From: Chryseobacterium populi
Lineage (GTDB): Bacteria > Bacteroidota > Bacteroidia > Flavobacteriales > Weeksellaceae
DNA length: 64,000 nucleotides
Direction: 5' to 3'
Assembly: GCF_000282115.1 (NCBI RefSeq)
Contig: NZ_AKJY01000014.1
Span: forward strand, 186,001-250,000
The translations under genes were made by a program, and so were the position numbers. Below the pieces are notes generated by a model that saw only the letters and a program-made list of their open reading frames with translations, was not told the DNA's origin and did no database searches. Positions 1 through 8,845 of this stretch are shown here, one piece after another. Each line of letters begins with the position of its first letter. The stretch's first letter is position 1.

Positions 1-105
1 GGTATGAAAAGTAAGTCAGGAAAAATATTTGATGCCTATATTGTTCTCAACGAAAAGGCTGAATCTTCTTTTGAATTTGAGAATGGAAAAAGTAAGAAAC
101 GATGA
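1..105 (+). CDS. C-terminal end of a DUF3945-like/topoisomerase-associated protein (partial)
   Basis: An open frame enters from the left edge and ends at a TGA at 103-105, giving 34 residues (GMKSKSGKIFDAYIVLNEKA and a short Lys-rich tail). The pattern 'GMKSKxGKxFDAxIxLN' followed by 'FEFEN' resembles the repeats of DUF3945, which sits at the C-terminus of type IA topoisomerase-like proteins in Bacteroidota conjugative elements. The assignment rests on motif memory over a short stretch. If right, it places the left edge inside the conjugative element. The start and most of the gene are outside the window. Confidence 0.45.
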   Translation, partial: GMKSKSGKIFDAYIVLNEKAESSFEFENGKSKKR

Positions 106-166
106 ATGTTGCCACGGTTAAGACCGGGTTTTATTGAAGGATGAATAGATGAGCTTGTGAAAAATT

Positions 167-961
167 ATGAAAACACCAATTACTTTATACGGGGGGAAAG
201 GACAACTGTTATCCGTGATTCACCCATTAGTACCCGAACATCTAACCTATAATGAGCCTTTTATCGGTGGTGGAGCACTCTTTTGGTCCAAAGAACCTTC
301 TGCTGTAGAAGTGATTAATGATGTCAACTGTGAACTCATTAATTTTTATGAGATGGTACAAAATGAATTTATTGAGCTTGAAAAGTACATCCGTAAAAGC
401 CTTCACAGCCGATCTATTTATAATGATGCGTTAATTATTTATAGCAACCCCCATTTGTTTAACAAAGTTCAGCGGGCCTGGGCAGTTTGGGTCCTTGCCA
501 GCCAGTCATTTGCTTACAAATTAGGGAGTGGTTGGGGGTATGAGAAAAGAGTGAAAAAGATCACGGGTGTTATTGCCAACAAAAGAAATTCATTTACGTT
601 TGATTATGCGCTTAGGCTTGAAAAGGTACAGATAGAATGCACAGATGCACTCAAAGTAATCAGAAGCAGAGATAACCCCCAGGCATTCCATTACTGTGAT
701 CCGCCGTATTTTAATGCAAGTTGTGGGCACTACAAAGGGTATACGATATACGAATTTGAGGAATTATTAAAAACGCTGGAACTCATTGAAGGAAAATTTT
801 TACTCAGCAGTTATTCGAGTGAATTGCTTACCTGTTATACAAAAAGAAATGGGTGGTATAACAAAATGATAGATTTTCCACTAGCAGTTTGTTCGGGTGT
901 GGGAGCAAAAGGAAAGAGGAAGATGGAAATTCTCACTGCAAACTATCCGTTAACAGATTAA
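167..961 (+). CDS. D12-class N6-adenine DNA methyltransferase
   Basis: The 264-residue protein is a Dam/DpnM-type (D12) adenine methyltransferase that transfers methyl from S-adenosylmethionine to adenine N6 in DNA. It shows the N-terminal AdoMet motif LYGGKG (residues 7-12), NEPFIGGGALFW (about 29-40), the NDVN segment and the catalytic motif IV as CDPPYF (about 177-182). Length matches the family. No restriction endonuclease gene lies beside it, so it is probably an orphan methylase protecting a mobile element or its target DNA. A strong terminator follows at 1002-1037. Target specificity cannot be read from the sequence. Confidence 0.9.
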   Translation: MKTPITLYGGKGQLLSVIHPLVPEHLTYNEPFIGGGALFWSKEPSAVEVINDVNCELINFYEMVQNEFIELEKYIRKSLHSRSIYNDALIIYSNPHLFNKVQRAWAVWVLASQSFAYKLGSGWGYEKRVKKITGVIANKRNSFTFDYALRLEKVQIECTDALKVIRSRDNPQAFHYCDPPYFNASCGHYKGYTIYEFEELLKTLELIEGKFLLSSYSSELLTCYTKRNGWYNKMIDFPLAVCSGVGAKGKRKMEILTANYPLTD

Positions 962-1001
962 GAATTTGTCTTTCCTAACGTATTTTAAAATTAGAAAACA
1001 T

Positions 1002-1037
1002 AAAGGGAATTTCTTGAACAAGGAAGTTCCTTTTTTT
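1002..1037 (+). terminator. Rho-independent terminator after the methylase gene
   Basis: A stem-loop with arms GGAATTTCTTG (1006-1016) and CAAGGAAGTTCC (1019-1030), with one bulge, is followed by seven T residues at 1031-1037. It lies 40 bases after the methylase stop and reads in the same direction. Confidence 0.7.
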
Positions 1038-1239
1038 ATTATGAAATTATTGTATGTGAAACTTTTGAGCAAATTTTTCTATTTTAGATTGGGGCTAGTG
1101 ATGAGGAAAGTTTAAAATTTCTATACATAGGGAAGAACATTGTCTTAATTTAGATATGGCTTATAAGCAAGAGTAAAATGAATGGGTAAGAAAATGCCTT
1201 GCTGCTGACGGCCTGCCCAAAAAAAATTAAAACCAAATA

Positions 1240-1869
1240 ATGAACAAGCGATATAAACTTCTTTTTAATTTTGCCGTTACATTTTTGTTTATCAGTTGTA
1301 CTGCGCAGGAAAATCCCAATTACATCGGAAAACAATTTGTAAGTTTTGATTTGAATAAAGTTACATTTCAGGAAAACCTGGACACCTTGTTTTCTAAAAT
1401 AAATAAATTTGATTTAATTGTGATACCCGATACAAATTCCCGCTTCGATACACTTCAAAATAAAATTTCAAATGATCCGGTGGCGTTTATTTACAGAGTT
1501 AAGCACAAAAATACTGATGGCTTGTATAGCTTTCAAAATTTAAAAGTTAAAGAGGTTGTTTCGTTTTATACTGACAATCAAAACCGGTTTAGACGAGTAG
1601 ATTTCGCCATGTACCTGAGTGAGCCTGAATACCAAAACTTATTGTCAACCAACAAAGATTATAAAGATATTACCACAGATGAAGTAAGAAAGTTTAACAA
1701 TAATAAGTATCAAATTTTACAAAAGGTGGAAAAGAAAAAAGCAACAACATTTTATTGTTTGGAAACCAGGGATAATTTGGGAGATTATTTTGTACGAATT
1801 AGAATTAGCGACCTTAATATTATCGCCGACGAGTTTGACAAGAAATGGAATTCGAAACGGGGATATTGA
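1240..1869 (+). CDS. Hypothetical lipoprotein
   Basis: A 209-residue protein of unknown function. The N-terminus has a short basic start, a hydrophobic stretch (FNFAVTFLFIS) and a lipobox-like Cys at about residue 20 (FISCTAQ), so it is likely a lipid-anchored envelope protein. The remainder is hydrophilic, rich in Asn, Lys and Asp, with no motif I recognise. It stands alone, AT-rich compared with the element genes, between a terminator and a small reverse-strand gene. It is probably accessory cargo. Confidence 0.6.
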   Translation: MNKRYKLLFNFAVTFLFISCTAQENPNYIGKQFVSFDLNKVTFQENLDTLFSKINKFDLIVIPDTNSRFDTLQNKISNDPVAFIYRVKHKNTDGLYSFQNLKVKEVVSFYTDNQNRFRRVDFAMYLSEPEYQNLLSTNKDYKDITTDEVRKFNNNKYQILQKVEKKKATTFYCLETRDNLGDYFVRIRISDLNIIADEFDKKWNSKRGY

Positions 1870-2018
1870 AATAATTGGAAAAATGATATATTAGAATAAT
1901 TGCTTCAGGATCTTGATTTTCAAAAGTCGATTCATAGAATACTAACGGATAGGGATAACTCTTGAAAAAACCATTAAAATTTCAACTTACACAAAAATGG
2001 ATTCACCATGCTACGTAA

Positions 2019-2183
2019 TTAAAACATACTAATAAAGGGTTTCCCGGTGCTATCTACTGTTTCAAAAGCACTATAGTCTATAAACTCCGCTACCATAACC
2101 TTCATCTCTTGGCACTTTGCCGATGCCTCACGAAGCTGTTCAATCACTTTCTTTTGTTCGAGGGTAAATTCCTTCTGGTGCAT
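2019..2183 (-). CDS. Small hypothetical protein (54 aa)
   Basis: A short reverse-strand frame runs from ATG at 2183 to TAA at 2019 and encodes MHQKEFTLEQKKVIEQLREA and a further 34 residues. The composition is protein-like: an amphipathic, charged N-terminal helix, one Cys (residue 24), then a hydrophobic FIDYSAFETVD segment. No frameshift or internal stop is present. I do not recognise the family. It lies in a 660-base stretch otherwise lacking a gene. Confidence 0.4.
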   Translation of the reverse strand: MHQKEFTLEQKKVIEQLREASAKCQEMKVMVAEFIDYSAFETVDSTGKPFISMF

Positions 2184-2404
2184 AAATTGAATGAATTCTG
2201 AGATCTAAAAGATTGGTTTAAATCAAATTAATGAAACTTGGATTAGTGGGCGTTTTTGAAATTAATCAATTTATATTTATCAATCATGTGTAAGATCATC
2301 TTCTAACTTAATTGTGACAAATGTCAGGTCGAGTAGTGACTATTACAGCTCATGATCTATTGCAAAGCGCCAACCCTAGAGCTATGACAAGAGCCTGGCA
2401 CAAA

Positions 2405-2441
2405 AAAGAAACAGCCAGGAAAACACCCGGCTGCTTTCTTT
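2405..2441 (-). terminator. Terminator of the subtilisin operon
   Basis: On the minus strand AAAGAAAGCAGCC pairs with GGCTGTTTCTTT (one bulged base) around a 12-base loop, followed by a T-rich tail. It lies about 90 bases beyond the stop codon of the subtilisin gene, in the same direction. Confidence 0.6.
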
Positions 2442-2531
2442 ACCTCTCAGCTTACTTTGATAGACGTTGGACCACCACAAATGTCTATTTAATGCGTCTG
2501 GAAATTTTTGATAAGTTGTTTTGCAAAACAG

Positions 2532-4994
2532 CTACCTTTGAATGGAAAGTTTTTGCTGCCGAACATTTTTGCCATCAAAAATTTCTAACAGATAAACACC
2601 AGGGAGCAATCCATTTACATCAATATTAGCTTTGTCAATACCTCCGGTCGGGTACTGGAAGACTTTTTTAATCTTGCCAGTCATGTCAATAACCTTAATG
2701 CTATGGATTTTTCCCTGCACTGTTTTCCCAATCCCGCCTGATTTTTTGAAGTTGGAACTGGCTTCTTTTGGAGCAATGCCAGAAATTGGTGTAATAGTAA
2801 CATTTGAAGCAGCTGGGTTAGGGAAAACCGTAAAACTATTTCCGCTTAATCCTGTGGGGCAGATACTGTATACCGTCATGCCATTGCTGCCGGTGGTACC
2901 GCAGACATCTGTATAAGTTACTTTCACCGTACCACCACCTTTGACTTCTGCATAGGTCGCAGGACCAATCGAACTGGATAGATTGATGGAACTTCCTGGT
3001 GAAAGATAATCCACACTCCAGCTCCAATTAGTTGCATTAGCTGAAGGACCTGCCGTCAGCGTCCACGTTTGAAACCCATTGTTACAGCCACCTTGTGCGC
3101 TGGTTAAATTTACAGGCGCAGAACCTACATATATTAACTTTGAGACAGCTGTGGATTTACAGGCTTTGGAAATTGTAGCTGTGAGGGTTACCGGTGCCGT
3201 ACCAGTTTTTGTTAAAGTTGTCTGATTGCAATTGGTGCAGCTTAAGGAAGCGGACGATCCTGCCACGGACCAAGTAACTGTTTGATTCGTTAGATTAGGA
3301 ACACTAAAGACAGATGATCCAGTACAAAAATAATCTGCTCCAGCTATTTTGATGCTCCCCAATGCGTTATTTACTGCTTGTAAAGCATTAATTCTACCAT
3401 ATCCCATTTCATTATTCCACGAACCATTCGCCAACCAGGTAGAATAACTATAGCCCCCAACTTTATCACAACTCGACTCTAAAATTGTTCTTGCTGCTGT
3501 ATAATGCAAACCGGGATTTATCGAAAGTATTAATGCCATTACCCCAGCGGCATGAGGAGCAGCAGCGGAGGTTCCATCAAAATTTAGCAAATAATCAACA
3601 TTTGGAGTTTTCCATCCGGCAAGTACAGATATGGCACTGAATCCTGCATTACCTTTAATATCAGTAGTAGGGATATTTATACATGGAGCTACCACAGAAA
3701 GCTCGGTGCCATAATTGCTCCCCCAAGAAATAGGGTCTAGGTCTGCACGGTTGTCGTAGTTACAACTATTGGGGGGTGTTGACTCATAAACAGAGAGGCG
3801 CTGATCACACATATTTGAGCCTCCGACAGCAATCACTCCCGCTAAGCTAGCTGGATAATTAATGGAACCATTGTTATCATTTCCGGCAGCAAATAAAACA
3901 ATACATCCCTTAGTATTTCTTCCCGTATTAAGGGCATTATTGATAGCATTCTGTAAGTATTGTGAGGAGCTTCCTAGTTGCCAGGAGCAACTGATTATTT
4001 CTGCACCACTTGCAGCGGCATGAGTGAAACCTGCTGAGGCGGCAGAAATATCTACCATTCCGTCATAACCAATTCTAACTGGCATTATTTTAGCATTGGG
4101 AGCAATTCCCGTGACGCCAATGTTGTTATCTGCGTTAGCGGCTATAATACCAGCGCATGCAGTACCATGCGCGTCATTACCGGAGGGAGCCCCATTGCTA
4201 CCTTGCCCAGTTTCATCGAATCCAGTGACCAGTCGACCTTGAAGGTCTGGCTGAGTTAGATCAACTCCTTCGTCTAAAACGGCAACGATTATATTTTCAC
4301 CCTTTGTGATACACCAGGTTTGTGAGGCTTTAATATCTGCGCCTGCTGTACTGCCAGGTATTTGGCCGGTATTTTGAAGATTCCATTGTTTACTATAGTA
4401 GGGGTCTACGGTATTGATTGCATTTAGGACCAGAAAGTTGGGTTCACAAAATTCAAATGCCCCAGTTTCATATAATTGGTTTGCTACATCAAGGGCGTCA
4501 TACTTATTTCTTGGATTTATTGTAAGTACAAATTCCCTTTCAATATATTCATCTTTCTTAACCGTCTGGATGTCCAACCGCTTGAATGTATCGGACAGGT
4601 TTTTTATTTCCATACCTTTTTTTAAGCGTACCAGCACCTGATCAGTCATGCCTTGAAAGATTTTACCCTTATAAATCAGGCAGGGTGCAACATTTAAGAG
4701 GGATGAATCTTGCTTAAGATTATTCAATACCGCTGCTAATGAATCTCTGTTTCTCAGTGTTTTTTGTAGTGTGACGATATTCCATATTCCGGTCCGAACT
4801 TGATTGAAGGAGGAATCATCTACAAATTTTAGTAATCGCTGGTTCGCTGCAACCGAGCTTTTATAGCGGATTACAATCTTCTCAGTGGAAGTTTCGAATT
4901 CTGTTTTGCCCTCAGGTAAGTAGGCATATCGTTTTTGGGCATTGGTAGTCCAGGCGACCAAGACAAGGACCGCTACGAGTAAAAATGACCTCAT
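2532..4994 (-). CDS. Subtilisin-like (S8) serine protease with T9SS sorting domain
   Basis: An 820-residue secreted protease. A signal peptide (residues 1-19, ending TTNAQ) is followed by a prodomain-like region to about residue 190, then the S8 catalytic domain. Catalytic residues are visible: Asp241 (AVLDEGVD), His276 (NDAHGTACAG), Asn372 (FAAGNDN) and Ser476 (DGTSAAAPHAAG). An Ig/PKD-like region follows. The last 90 or so residues (FTVFPNPAASNVTI ... LPGVYLLEIFDG) form a type A T9SS sorting domain, so the enzyme should cross the outer membrane and be released or surface-anchored. It begins 11 bases after a small lipoprotein gene, with which it probably forms an operon ending at the terminator at 2405-2441. 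Confidence 0.93.
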   Translation of the reverse strand: MRSFLLVAVLVLVAWTTNAQKRYAYLPEGKTEFETSTEKIVIRYKSSVAANQRLLKFVDDSSFNQVRTGIWNIVTLQKTLRNRDSLAAVLNNLKQDSSLLNVAPCLIYKGKIFQGMTDQVLVRLKKGMEIKNLSDTFKRLDIQTVKKDEYIEREFVLTINPRNKYDALDVANQLYETGAFEFCEPNFLVLNAINTVDPYYSKQWNLQNTGQIPGSTAGADIKASQTWCITKGENIIVAVLDEGVDLTQPDLQGRLVTGFDETGQGSNGAPSGNDAHGTACAGIIAANADNNIGVTGIAPNAKIMPVRIGYDGMVDISAASAGFTHAAASGAEIISCSWQLGSSSQYLQNAINNALNTGRNTKGCIVLFAAGNDNNGSINYPASLAGVIAVGGSNMCDQRLSVYESTPPNSCNYDNRADLDPISWGSNYGTELSVVAPCINIPTTDIKGNAGFSAISVLAGWKTPNVDYLLNFDGTSAAAPHAAGVMALILSINPGLHYTAARTILESSCDKVGGYSYSTWLANGSWNNEMGYGRINALQAVNNALGSIKIAGADYFCTGSSVFSVPNLTNQTVTWSVAGSSASLSCTNCNQTTLTKTGTAPVTLTATISKACKSTAVSKLIYVGSAPVNLTSAQGGCNNGFQTWTLTAGPSANATNWSWSVDYLSPGSSINLSSSIGPATYAEVKGGGTVKVTYTDVCGTTGSNGMTVYSICPTGLSGNSFTVFPNPAASNVTITPISGIAPKEASSNFKKSGGIGKTVQGKIHSIKVIDMTGKIKKVFQYPTGGIDKANIDVNGLLPGVYLLEIFDGKNVRQQKLSIQR

Positions 4995-5005
4995 ATAGTA
5001 TTGTT

Positions 5006-5368
5006 TTATTGTGAAATAGAGCTAAGTCGTATATATGTTGGGAAATCAATATATCCTACTGTATCTACTGTACAAAATTTAGCTTGCTCCCCCGAAAATT
5101 TTACAGGTACAGATAGAACACCGCCGGTGTATATTGTATATAGTTTTCCGACCGTAGAATCACATATGTAGTTCTTCTGGACGCCACCGGGATAAGGAGT
5201 ATATATCACATACCGATGCTGAGTAGAATCAAAATTAAGCAGGCCACCGGAGTTCGTAAATGTTTTGACAGTTGGAGAATTACAACCACAATCTGGTTTA
5301 TCTTTTTTGCAATTCGTTAAACCAATTAAAATGAATAAGGCTAAGAAATTTAATTGCACTATTTTCAT
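5006..5368 (-). CDS. Small Cys-containing lipoprotein, upstream partner of the subtilisin
   Basis: This 120-residue protein starts with a lipoprotein signal (LALFILIGLTNC, lipobox Cys at about residue 20) followed by KKDKPDCGCNSP, a Lys/Asp linker with two more Cys. The rest is predicted to be beta-rich (YVIYTPYPGG, SVPVKFSG). It has no family I recognise. It ends 11 bases before the subtilisin start on the same strand, so co-transcription is likely. It may be an inhibitor, chaperone or surface anchor for the protease, but that is inference from position only. Confidence 0.6.
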   Translation of the reverse strand: MKIVQLNFLALFILIGLTNCKKDKPDCGCNSPTVKTFTNSGGLLNFDSTQHRYVIYTPYPGGVQKNYICDSTVGKLYTIYTGGVLSVPVKFSGEQAKFCTVDTVGYIDFPTYIRLSSISQ

Positions 5369-5670
5369 AGGAAATAAGTTTTATGTGGATTTATCTCTGT
5401 TCTTTTGAAGAACGAACGGGCTCACAATAAGGTTACAATCAATCTTCTTAAAGATAACAGATAATCCTTTGTATATGTTAGTTATCTTGCACATGATAAA
5501 ATAGATTCATTAATTGTTGATAATAACCATATAACATATTCATAAATAATTTATACTATAGGTTTAAAGTATCGATTTCGATATTCTTTTATACCAATAG
5601 CTCGCGAATTGCGAATGTACGTGGAAACGCACTTTTCAATAGTATAGGGTTAAATGTGAGGCATAAAAGA
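5369..5670. other. AT-rich intergenic region
   Basis: About 300 bases between two minus-strand genes with no credible reading frame. It must hold the promoter of the lipoprotein-subtilisin pair, but no clear TAnnTTTG box could be placed. Confidence 0.4.
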
Positions 5671-6045
5671 TTAGTTTAGTTTTTCATAGTGCTCATATTT
5701 TTTTGAGAATTTAAAATTTTGGTGCTCTCCATTGGTAAAGCTTATCGTAAGATTATTTCCATTTAAAACAATTTCCCGAATATTCGGATAAATCATGAAC
5801 CCATCTGTATTATCATCGCATTCCCAGTGGGTTGCTTTGCCATCTATATGAATATAAACCTCTCCATCTTGTAATTCCAGTAAGTCGAACAGCAGATATT
5901 TAAAACCATCATCAGTTTCACTCCACTGATCAAAATTTTTCCCCGACTTCAGGTATAATCTATACCTGGATAATAATTCCTTTTTCAGTTTAACAATGGC
6001 CACTGTATCAAAAATCTCTATCCTGTTGGAGTGCTTAATTTTCAT
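5671..6045 (-). CDS. Hypothetical protein (124 aa)
   Basis: A soluble, acidic protein without signal peptide or membrane segment. It has a helical N-terminal half (AIVKLKKELLSRYRLYLKSG) and a beta-rich C-terminal half with HIDGKATHWECDDNTDGF. I recognise no family. Size, composition and isolation resemble immunity-type or other accessory proteins, but nothing specific supports that. It is transcribed away from the decayed AraC gene. Confidence 0.5.
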   Translation of the reverse strand: MKIKHSNRIEIFDTVAIVKLKKELLSRYRLYLKSGKNFDQWSETDDGFKYLLFDLLELQDGEVYIHIDGKATHWECDDNTDGFMIYPNIREIVLNGNNLTISFTNGEHQNFKFSKKYEHYEKLN

Positions 6046-6139
6046 ATTAGTTATTTTATTGGCTGCTTAATATTTGCCATTAAAGATTTTAAGGTGCAAA
6101 GACAATCTGCTTTATTTCTGTTATTTTATAAACAGATTT

Positions 6140-6458
6140 TGCCTGTTGCAGGGTAATCTAACCCGCTACTTTAATGGAAATGACGGCCTACAAAAGAGAT
6201 TTCCATTTGTGCAATATTTTGCAGAACAAATTGATGTTTCGGCAAGCTATTTAAGCGATGTGCTCCGCTCATTAACAGGATTGAACACGCAGCAGCGCAT
6301 CCACGACAAACTCATTGAATATACAAAGGAAATATTGTCAACGAGCAAACTTTCTGTTTCCGAGATTGCCTGGATTTGAACATCCATAGTCGTTCAGCAG
6401 ATTATTTAAAATTAAAACCAATTTAAGCCGGGCATAGTTTAGGCGATCTTTTAACTGA
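6140..6458 (+). pseudogene. Decayed AraC-family regulator (C-terminal DNA-binding domain)
   Basis: The frame up to 6379 reads as an AraC-type HTH (FAEQIDVSASYLSDVLRSLT, then NTQQRIHDKLIE and LSVSEIA) and then stops. From about 6373 the next frame continues the family pattern as GFEHP, stop (TAG at the expected Gln codon), SFSRLFKIKTNLSRA, stop, FRRSF to a TGA at 6456-6458. This suggests a deletion of about eight bases after SEIA plus two nonsense mutations. The N-terminal effector domain is absent. The gene is a non-functional relic. Confidence 0.8.
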
Positions 6459-6939
6459 TTGTTTTAAGACATAATGGTAAACAATTCAGATCTTATGACA
6501 CAATAAGTGAAAGGCCATTGTCAGTACAAGGATAAACCAGCAGCATCAAGCCTGGGGATAAATTAGCTATGACCTTCATTAATAAAGTCAAAGCCGCTGG
6601 TTCCTCCAATAAGAGAGAGCCGAAATAAGTAATATTTCTTGTCATCACGTTAAACTTTGACTATAAAATCCTGGAAACAAAAAACGGCGGTCGAAAAATA
6701 ACACCGCTGTTTTTGTTCTATTAAACTTCTATCTGTAAGGATTTATTTATTTTGTTTAGTTCCTGATTATAAGGATAACTATTACAACATCATTTTTGTA
6801 ATGATCTAGTAAAGCTGAAAACGTCAAAATCTCTTTGATCTGCTCACACTTGAAGAGCAATACAGCCTCCTCCTCCTTAATTAAGAGAGTACAGGAAAAA
6901 GAGCCTCCACAGAGCTGCAAAAAGAAAGTCTTTAGGCAA
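6459..6939. other. Intergenic region with a bidirectional terminator
   Basis: About 480 bases between the AraC relic and the end of the reductase gene. Apart from the hairpin at 6676-6717 it contains only short open frames without convincing starts. Confidence 0.4.
6676..6717 (-). terminator. Bidirectional terminator-like hairpin
   Basis: AACAAAAAACGGCGGT (6676-6691) pairs with ACCGCTGTTTTTGTT (6703-6717), with one bulge and one G-U pair. A-rich and T-rich flanks give a U-tract on either strand. It lies 220 bases beyond the 3' end of the reductase gene. Confidence 0.5.
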
Positions 6940-7818
6940 CTAACTATAAATTTTCTTCAAAAACTGACTTATTGCGGTTGGAGCTCTACCCAAAAATTTG
7001 GATAATGTATTATCTTCTTTGTCCATGGTATGTTGCGCCAGGGCGGCCCCCCACATTACGAGCATTCCAATATACAGTTCAGGTACACCGGCTTTGCTTA
7101 AAGCAGTTTTATATTCATTCATGTCAATTGGTGTGTAATTGATTTCTTTACCCAATACTTCAGAAAGCGCTGTTGCTATGTCTTTAAAACCCACAGAATT
7201 GTTATTGGTCAGTGTATAGGTCCTGTTCTCATGACCCGTTGTTAATAGGACGTGGGCGGCAGCTTCTGCCAGCTCTTCACGGAGTACCCAGCTGGCCTTG
7301 CCTTCTCCAGCAGGAAACAGGATAGTCCCAGTTTCCATAAAATCGCCCCCAATAAAAGCTGGGATCATTTCGGCATAAATGCTATTTTGGAGTATGGTAT
7401 AGTCGACACCGCTCTGCTTGAGATACTGCTCTGATGCAAGGTGTGAATTTTGAAAATCTGCAATGGATGTATCTTCAAATCCTGGTTTCCTCACAAAAGA
7501 TGTATACACAATATGCTTTACACCCGCCTCTTTAGCTGCCTGAATAGCATTTTTATGATGATTAGTACGGTATTCAACAGCGGCTCTATCATTACTGGAA
7601 ACCAATAGCAGTTTGTCTACACCATTAAAGGCTTTTACCATCGAACTATTATCTTCATAATTGCCTTCCTTTATATGGACACCTTGCCCTTTTAAATGGT
7701 CTGCTTTAGCGACATCTCTAACTAAAACTGAAATCTCATTAGGATCAATTCCCATTTTTAGCACATGGTCAACCGCTTTTGAACCAAACTGACCAGTAGC
7801 ACCTGTTATTAAAATCAT
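6940..7818 (-). CDS. NmrA-like NAD(P)-binding reductase (quinone oxidoreductase 2-like)
   Basis: This 292-residue protein is an atypical short-chain dehydrogenase of the NmrA/YtfG (QorB-like) type. The N-terminus carries the dinucleotide-binding motif TGATGQFGSKA (residues 5-15), followed by VLVRD at the end of the second strand and the LLVSSND segment. Members bind NADPH and either reduce quinones or sense redox state. The length is normal. It lies 24 bases downstream of a DoxX gene and divergent from an HxlR regulator, an arrangement typical of electrophile- or quinone-responsive redox modules. Substrate unknown. Confidence 0.88.
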   Translation of the reverse strand: MILITGATGQFGSKAVDHVLKMGIDPNEISVLVRDVAKADHLKGQGVHIKEGNYEDNSSMVKAFNGVDKLLLVSSNDRAAVEYRTNHHKNAIQAAKEAGVKHIVYTSFVRKPGFEDTSIADFQNSHLASEQYLKQSGVDYTILQNSIYAEMIPAFIGGDFMETGTILFPAGEGKASWVLREELAEAAAHVLLTTGHENRTYTLTNNNSVGFKDIATALSEVLGKEINYTPIDMNEYKTALSKAGVPELYIGMLVMWGAALAQHTMDKEDNTLSKFLGRAPTAISQFLKKIYS

Positions 7819-7842
7819 ACAATTTTCTTTAATGGTTTACAT

Positions 7843-8217
7843 TTATTGATTTACTTTTTGCTGTCTGAACTTGGAGTTTGTAACATAAGACACTACTAAA
7901 ATTGAAAGAAAAATAATTCCAGTAATAACTTTGTTTGGAGGATCATTTACTGCAAAATGCGCTAATGAAGCCGAAGCAAACATTATTGCGAAGCCAATGT
8001 ATGCTGCCTCTCTCAATAGACGGACTGGTAGCCATATTAAAATAGCCCCTATTAGTTTAGCAATTCCCAATTCAATTCTAAAATAATCCGGAAATCCTAA
8101 ATGCTCCATCGACACTTTAACCTCAGGTTTGGTAAGCGTTTCAATAGCAATGAAAACCATCATTGCGGAGATAATTCCTGTTGTAACATAGTACGTGATT
8201 TTTGTTGTTCTGTTCAT
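7843..8217 (-). CDS. DoxX-like membrane protein
   Basis: A 124-residue integral membrane protein with four hydrophobic helices (about residues 8-27, 45-65, 70-88 and 95-112). The segment FRIELGIAKLIGAILIWLP is typical of DoxX-like family members. These small proteins are often found with oxidoreductases in redox-stress loci. It shares the minus strand with the reductase 24 bases downstream and is divergent from the HxlR gene, so the HxlR protein probably controls both. The start ATG at 8217 is 39 bases from a TAATTTTG box at 8256-8263. Confidence 0.82.
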   Translation of the reverse strand: MNRTTKITYYVTTGIISAMMVFIAIETLTKPEVKVSMEHLGFPDYFRIELGIAKLIGAILIWLPVRLLREAAYIGFAIMFASASLAHFAVNDPPNKVITGIIFLSILVVSYVTNSKFRQQKVNQ

Positions 8218-8255
8218 TTCTTGTTCTTAAAGTTTTTATTGTTTAATTGACAGAA

Positions 8256-8263
8256 CAAAATTA
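8256..8263 (-). promoter_or_regulatory. Putative -7 box of the doxX-reductase operon
   Basis: The minus-strand sequence TAATTTTG matches the Bacteroidota TAnnTTTG element and lies 39 bases upstream of the DoxX start. No clear -33 TTTG was found at the expected spacing. Confidence 0.35.
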
Positions 8264-8307
8264 CACAGGCGAATATATTTTTTATACTTTGTTACTTAAA
8301 AATATAG

Positions 8308-8323
8308 GTATACTTTTGTATAG
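8308..8323 (+). promoter_or_regulatory. HxlR operator overlapping the hxlR promoter
   Basis: GTATACTTTTGTATAG is an imperfect palindrome (GTATAC / GTATAG around TTTT). It contains the -7-like box TACTTTTG (8311-8318) and lies 17 bases before the chosen ATG at 8340. The second HxlR gene of this window has the same architecture (19879-19894), which supports an operator role. Confidence 0.55.
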
Positions 8324-8339
8324 TGAAATTATAATAGCT

Positions 8340-8705
8340 ATGGATAAATTTAAAGAAATTGTAGTAAGGGAAGAGGAGGCAAAGCAATGCCCGAACAGTT
8401 ATGTTCTGGCTTTAACGGATACAATGAACGTTGTTAGTGGGAAATGGAAACTGCCGATAATAGCCTCTTTACTGAAAGGAAAGACTCGATTTAAGGAATT
8501 ATTAGAAAATATAGACAGGATTACGCCAAGAATGTTATCAAAAGAACTTAAAGAACTGGAAATGAATAGTATTATAATCCGCCATGTTTATGATAATACC
8601 CCCGTTCTAATTAAGTACGAACTAACGGAATCAGGAAAAAGTTTGGTTGATCTAATTGACGTGATGATAAATTGGGGACTGACACATCGCAGCAATGTTT
8701 TATAA
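8340..8705 (+). CDS. HxlR-family winged-helix transcriptional regulator
   Basis: A 121-residue HxlR/MarR-superfamily DNA-binding protein. It shows the family signature CPNSYVLALTDTMNVVSGKW, then LLKGKTRFKELLENI and ITPRMLSKELKELE (recognition helix region) and the wing YELTESGKSL. The conserved N-terminal Cys (residue 17) is the usual electrophile or redox sensor in HypR/QorR-type members. The start at 8340 (MDKFKEIV) was chosen over an upstream in-frame ATG because the promoter box and operator at 8308-8323 would otherwise be coding. It is divergent from doxX and the reductase, its probable targets. Confidence 0.88.
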   Translation: MDKFKEIVVREEEAKQCPNSYVLALTDTMNVVSGKWKLPIIASLLKGKTRFKELLENIDRITPRMLSKELKELEMNSIIIRHVYDNTPVLIKYELTESGKSLVDLIDVMINWGLTHRSNVL

Positions 8706-8845
8706 ATAAAGCTATACAAACTAAGCAATATTATTTTCGCTTACCGCATCCGGTGGAGGAGAATTGTTAAACTTTATAATGGAGAAGACACGTATTTCGA
8801 TTAGCTGCCCGGAGTAATTTAAGGCTTTCTTAGCGAAAGATATTA

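Noticed and set aside
2321..2629. 102-codon plus-strand frame
   Set aside because: It crosses the terminator hairpin at 2405-2441 and runs into the subtilisin 3' end on the other strand; the composition is not protein-like.
6720..6935. Open minus-strand frame without start just beyond the reductase gene
   Set aside because: About 57 codons are open, but there is no ATG, no recognisable motif and no second line of support.
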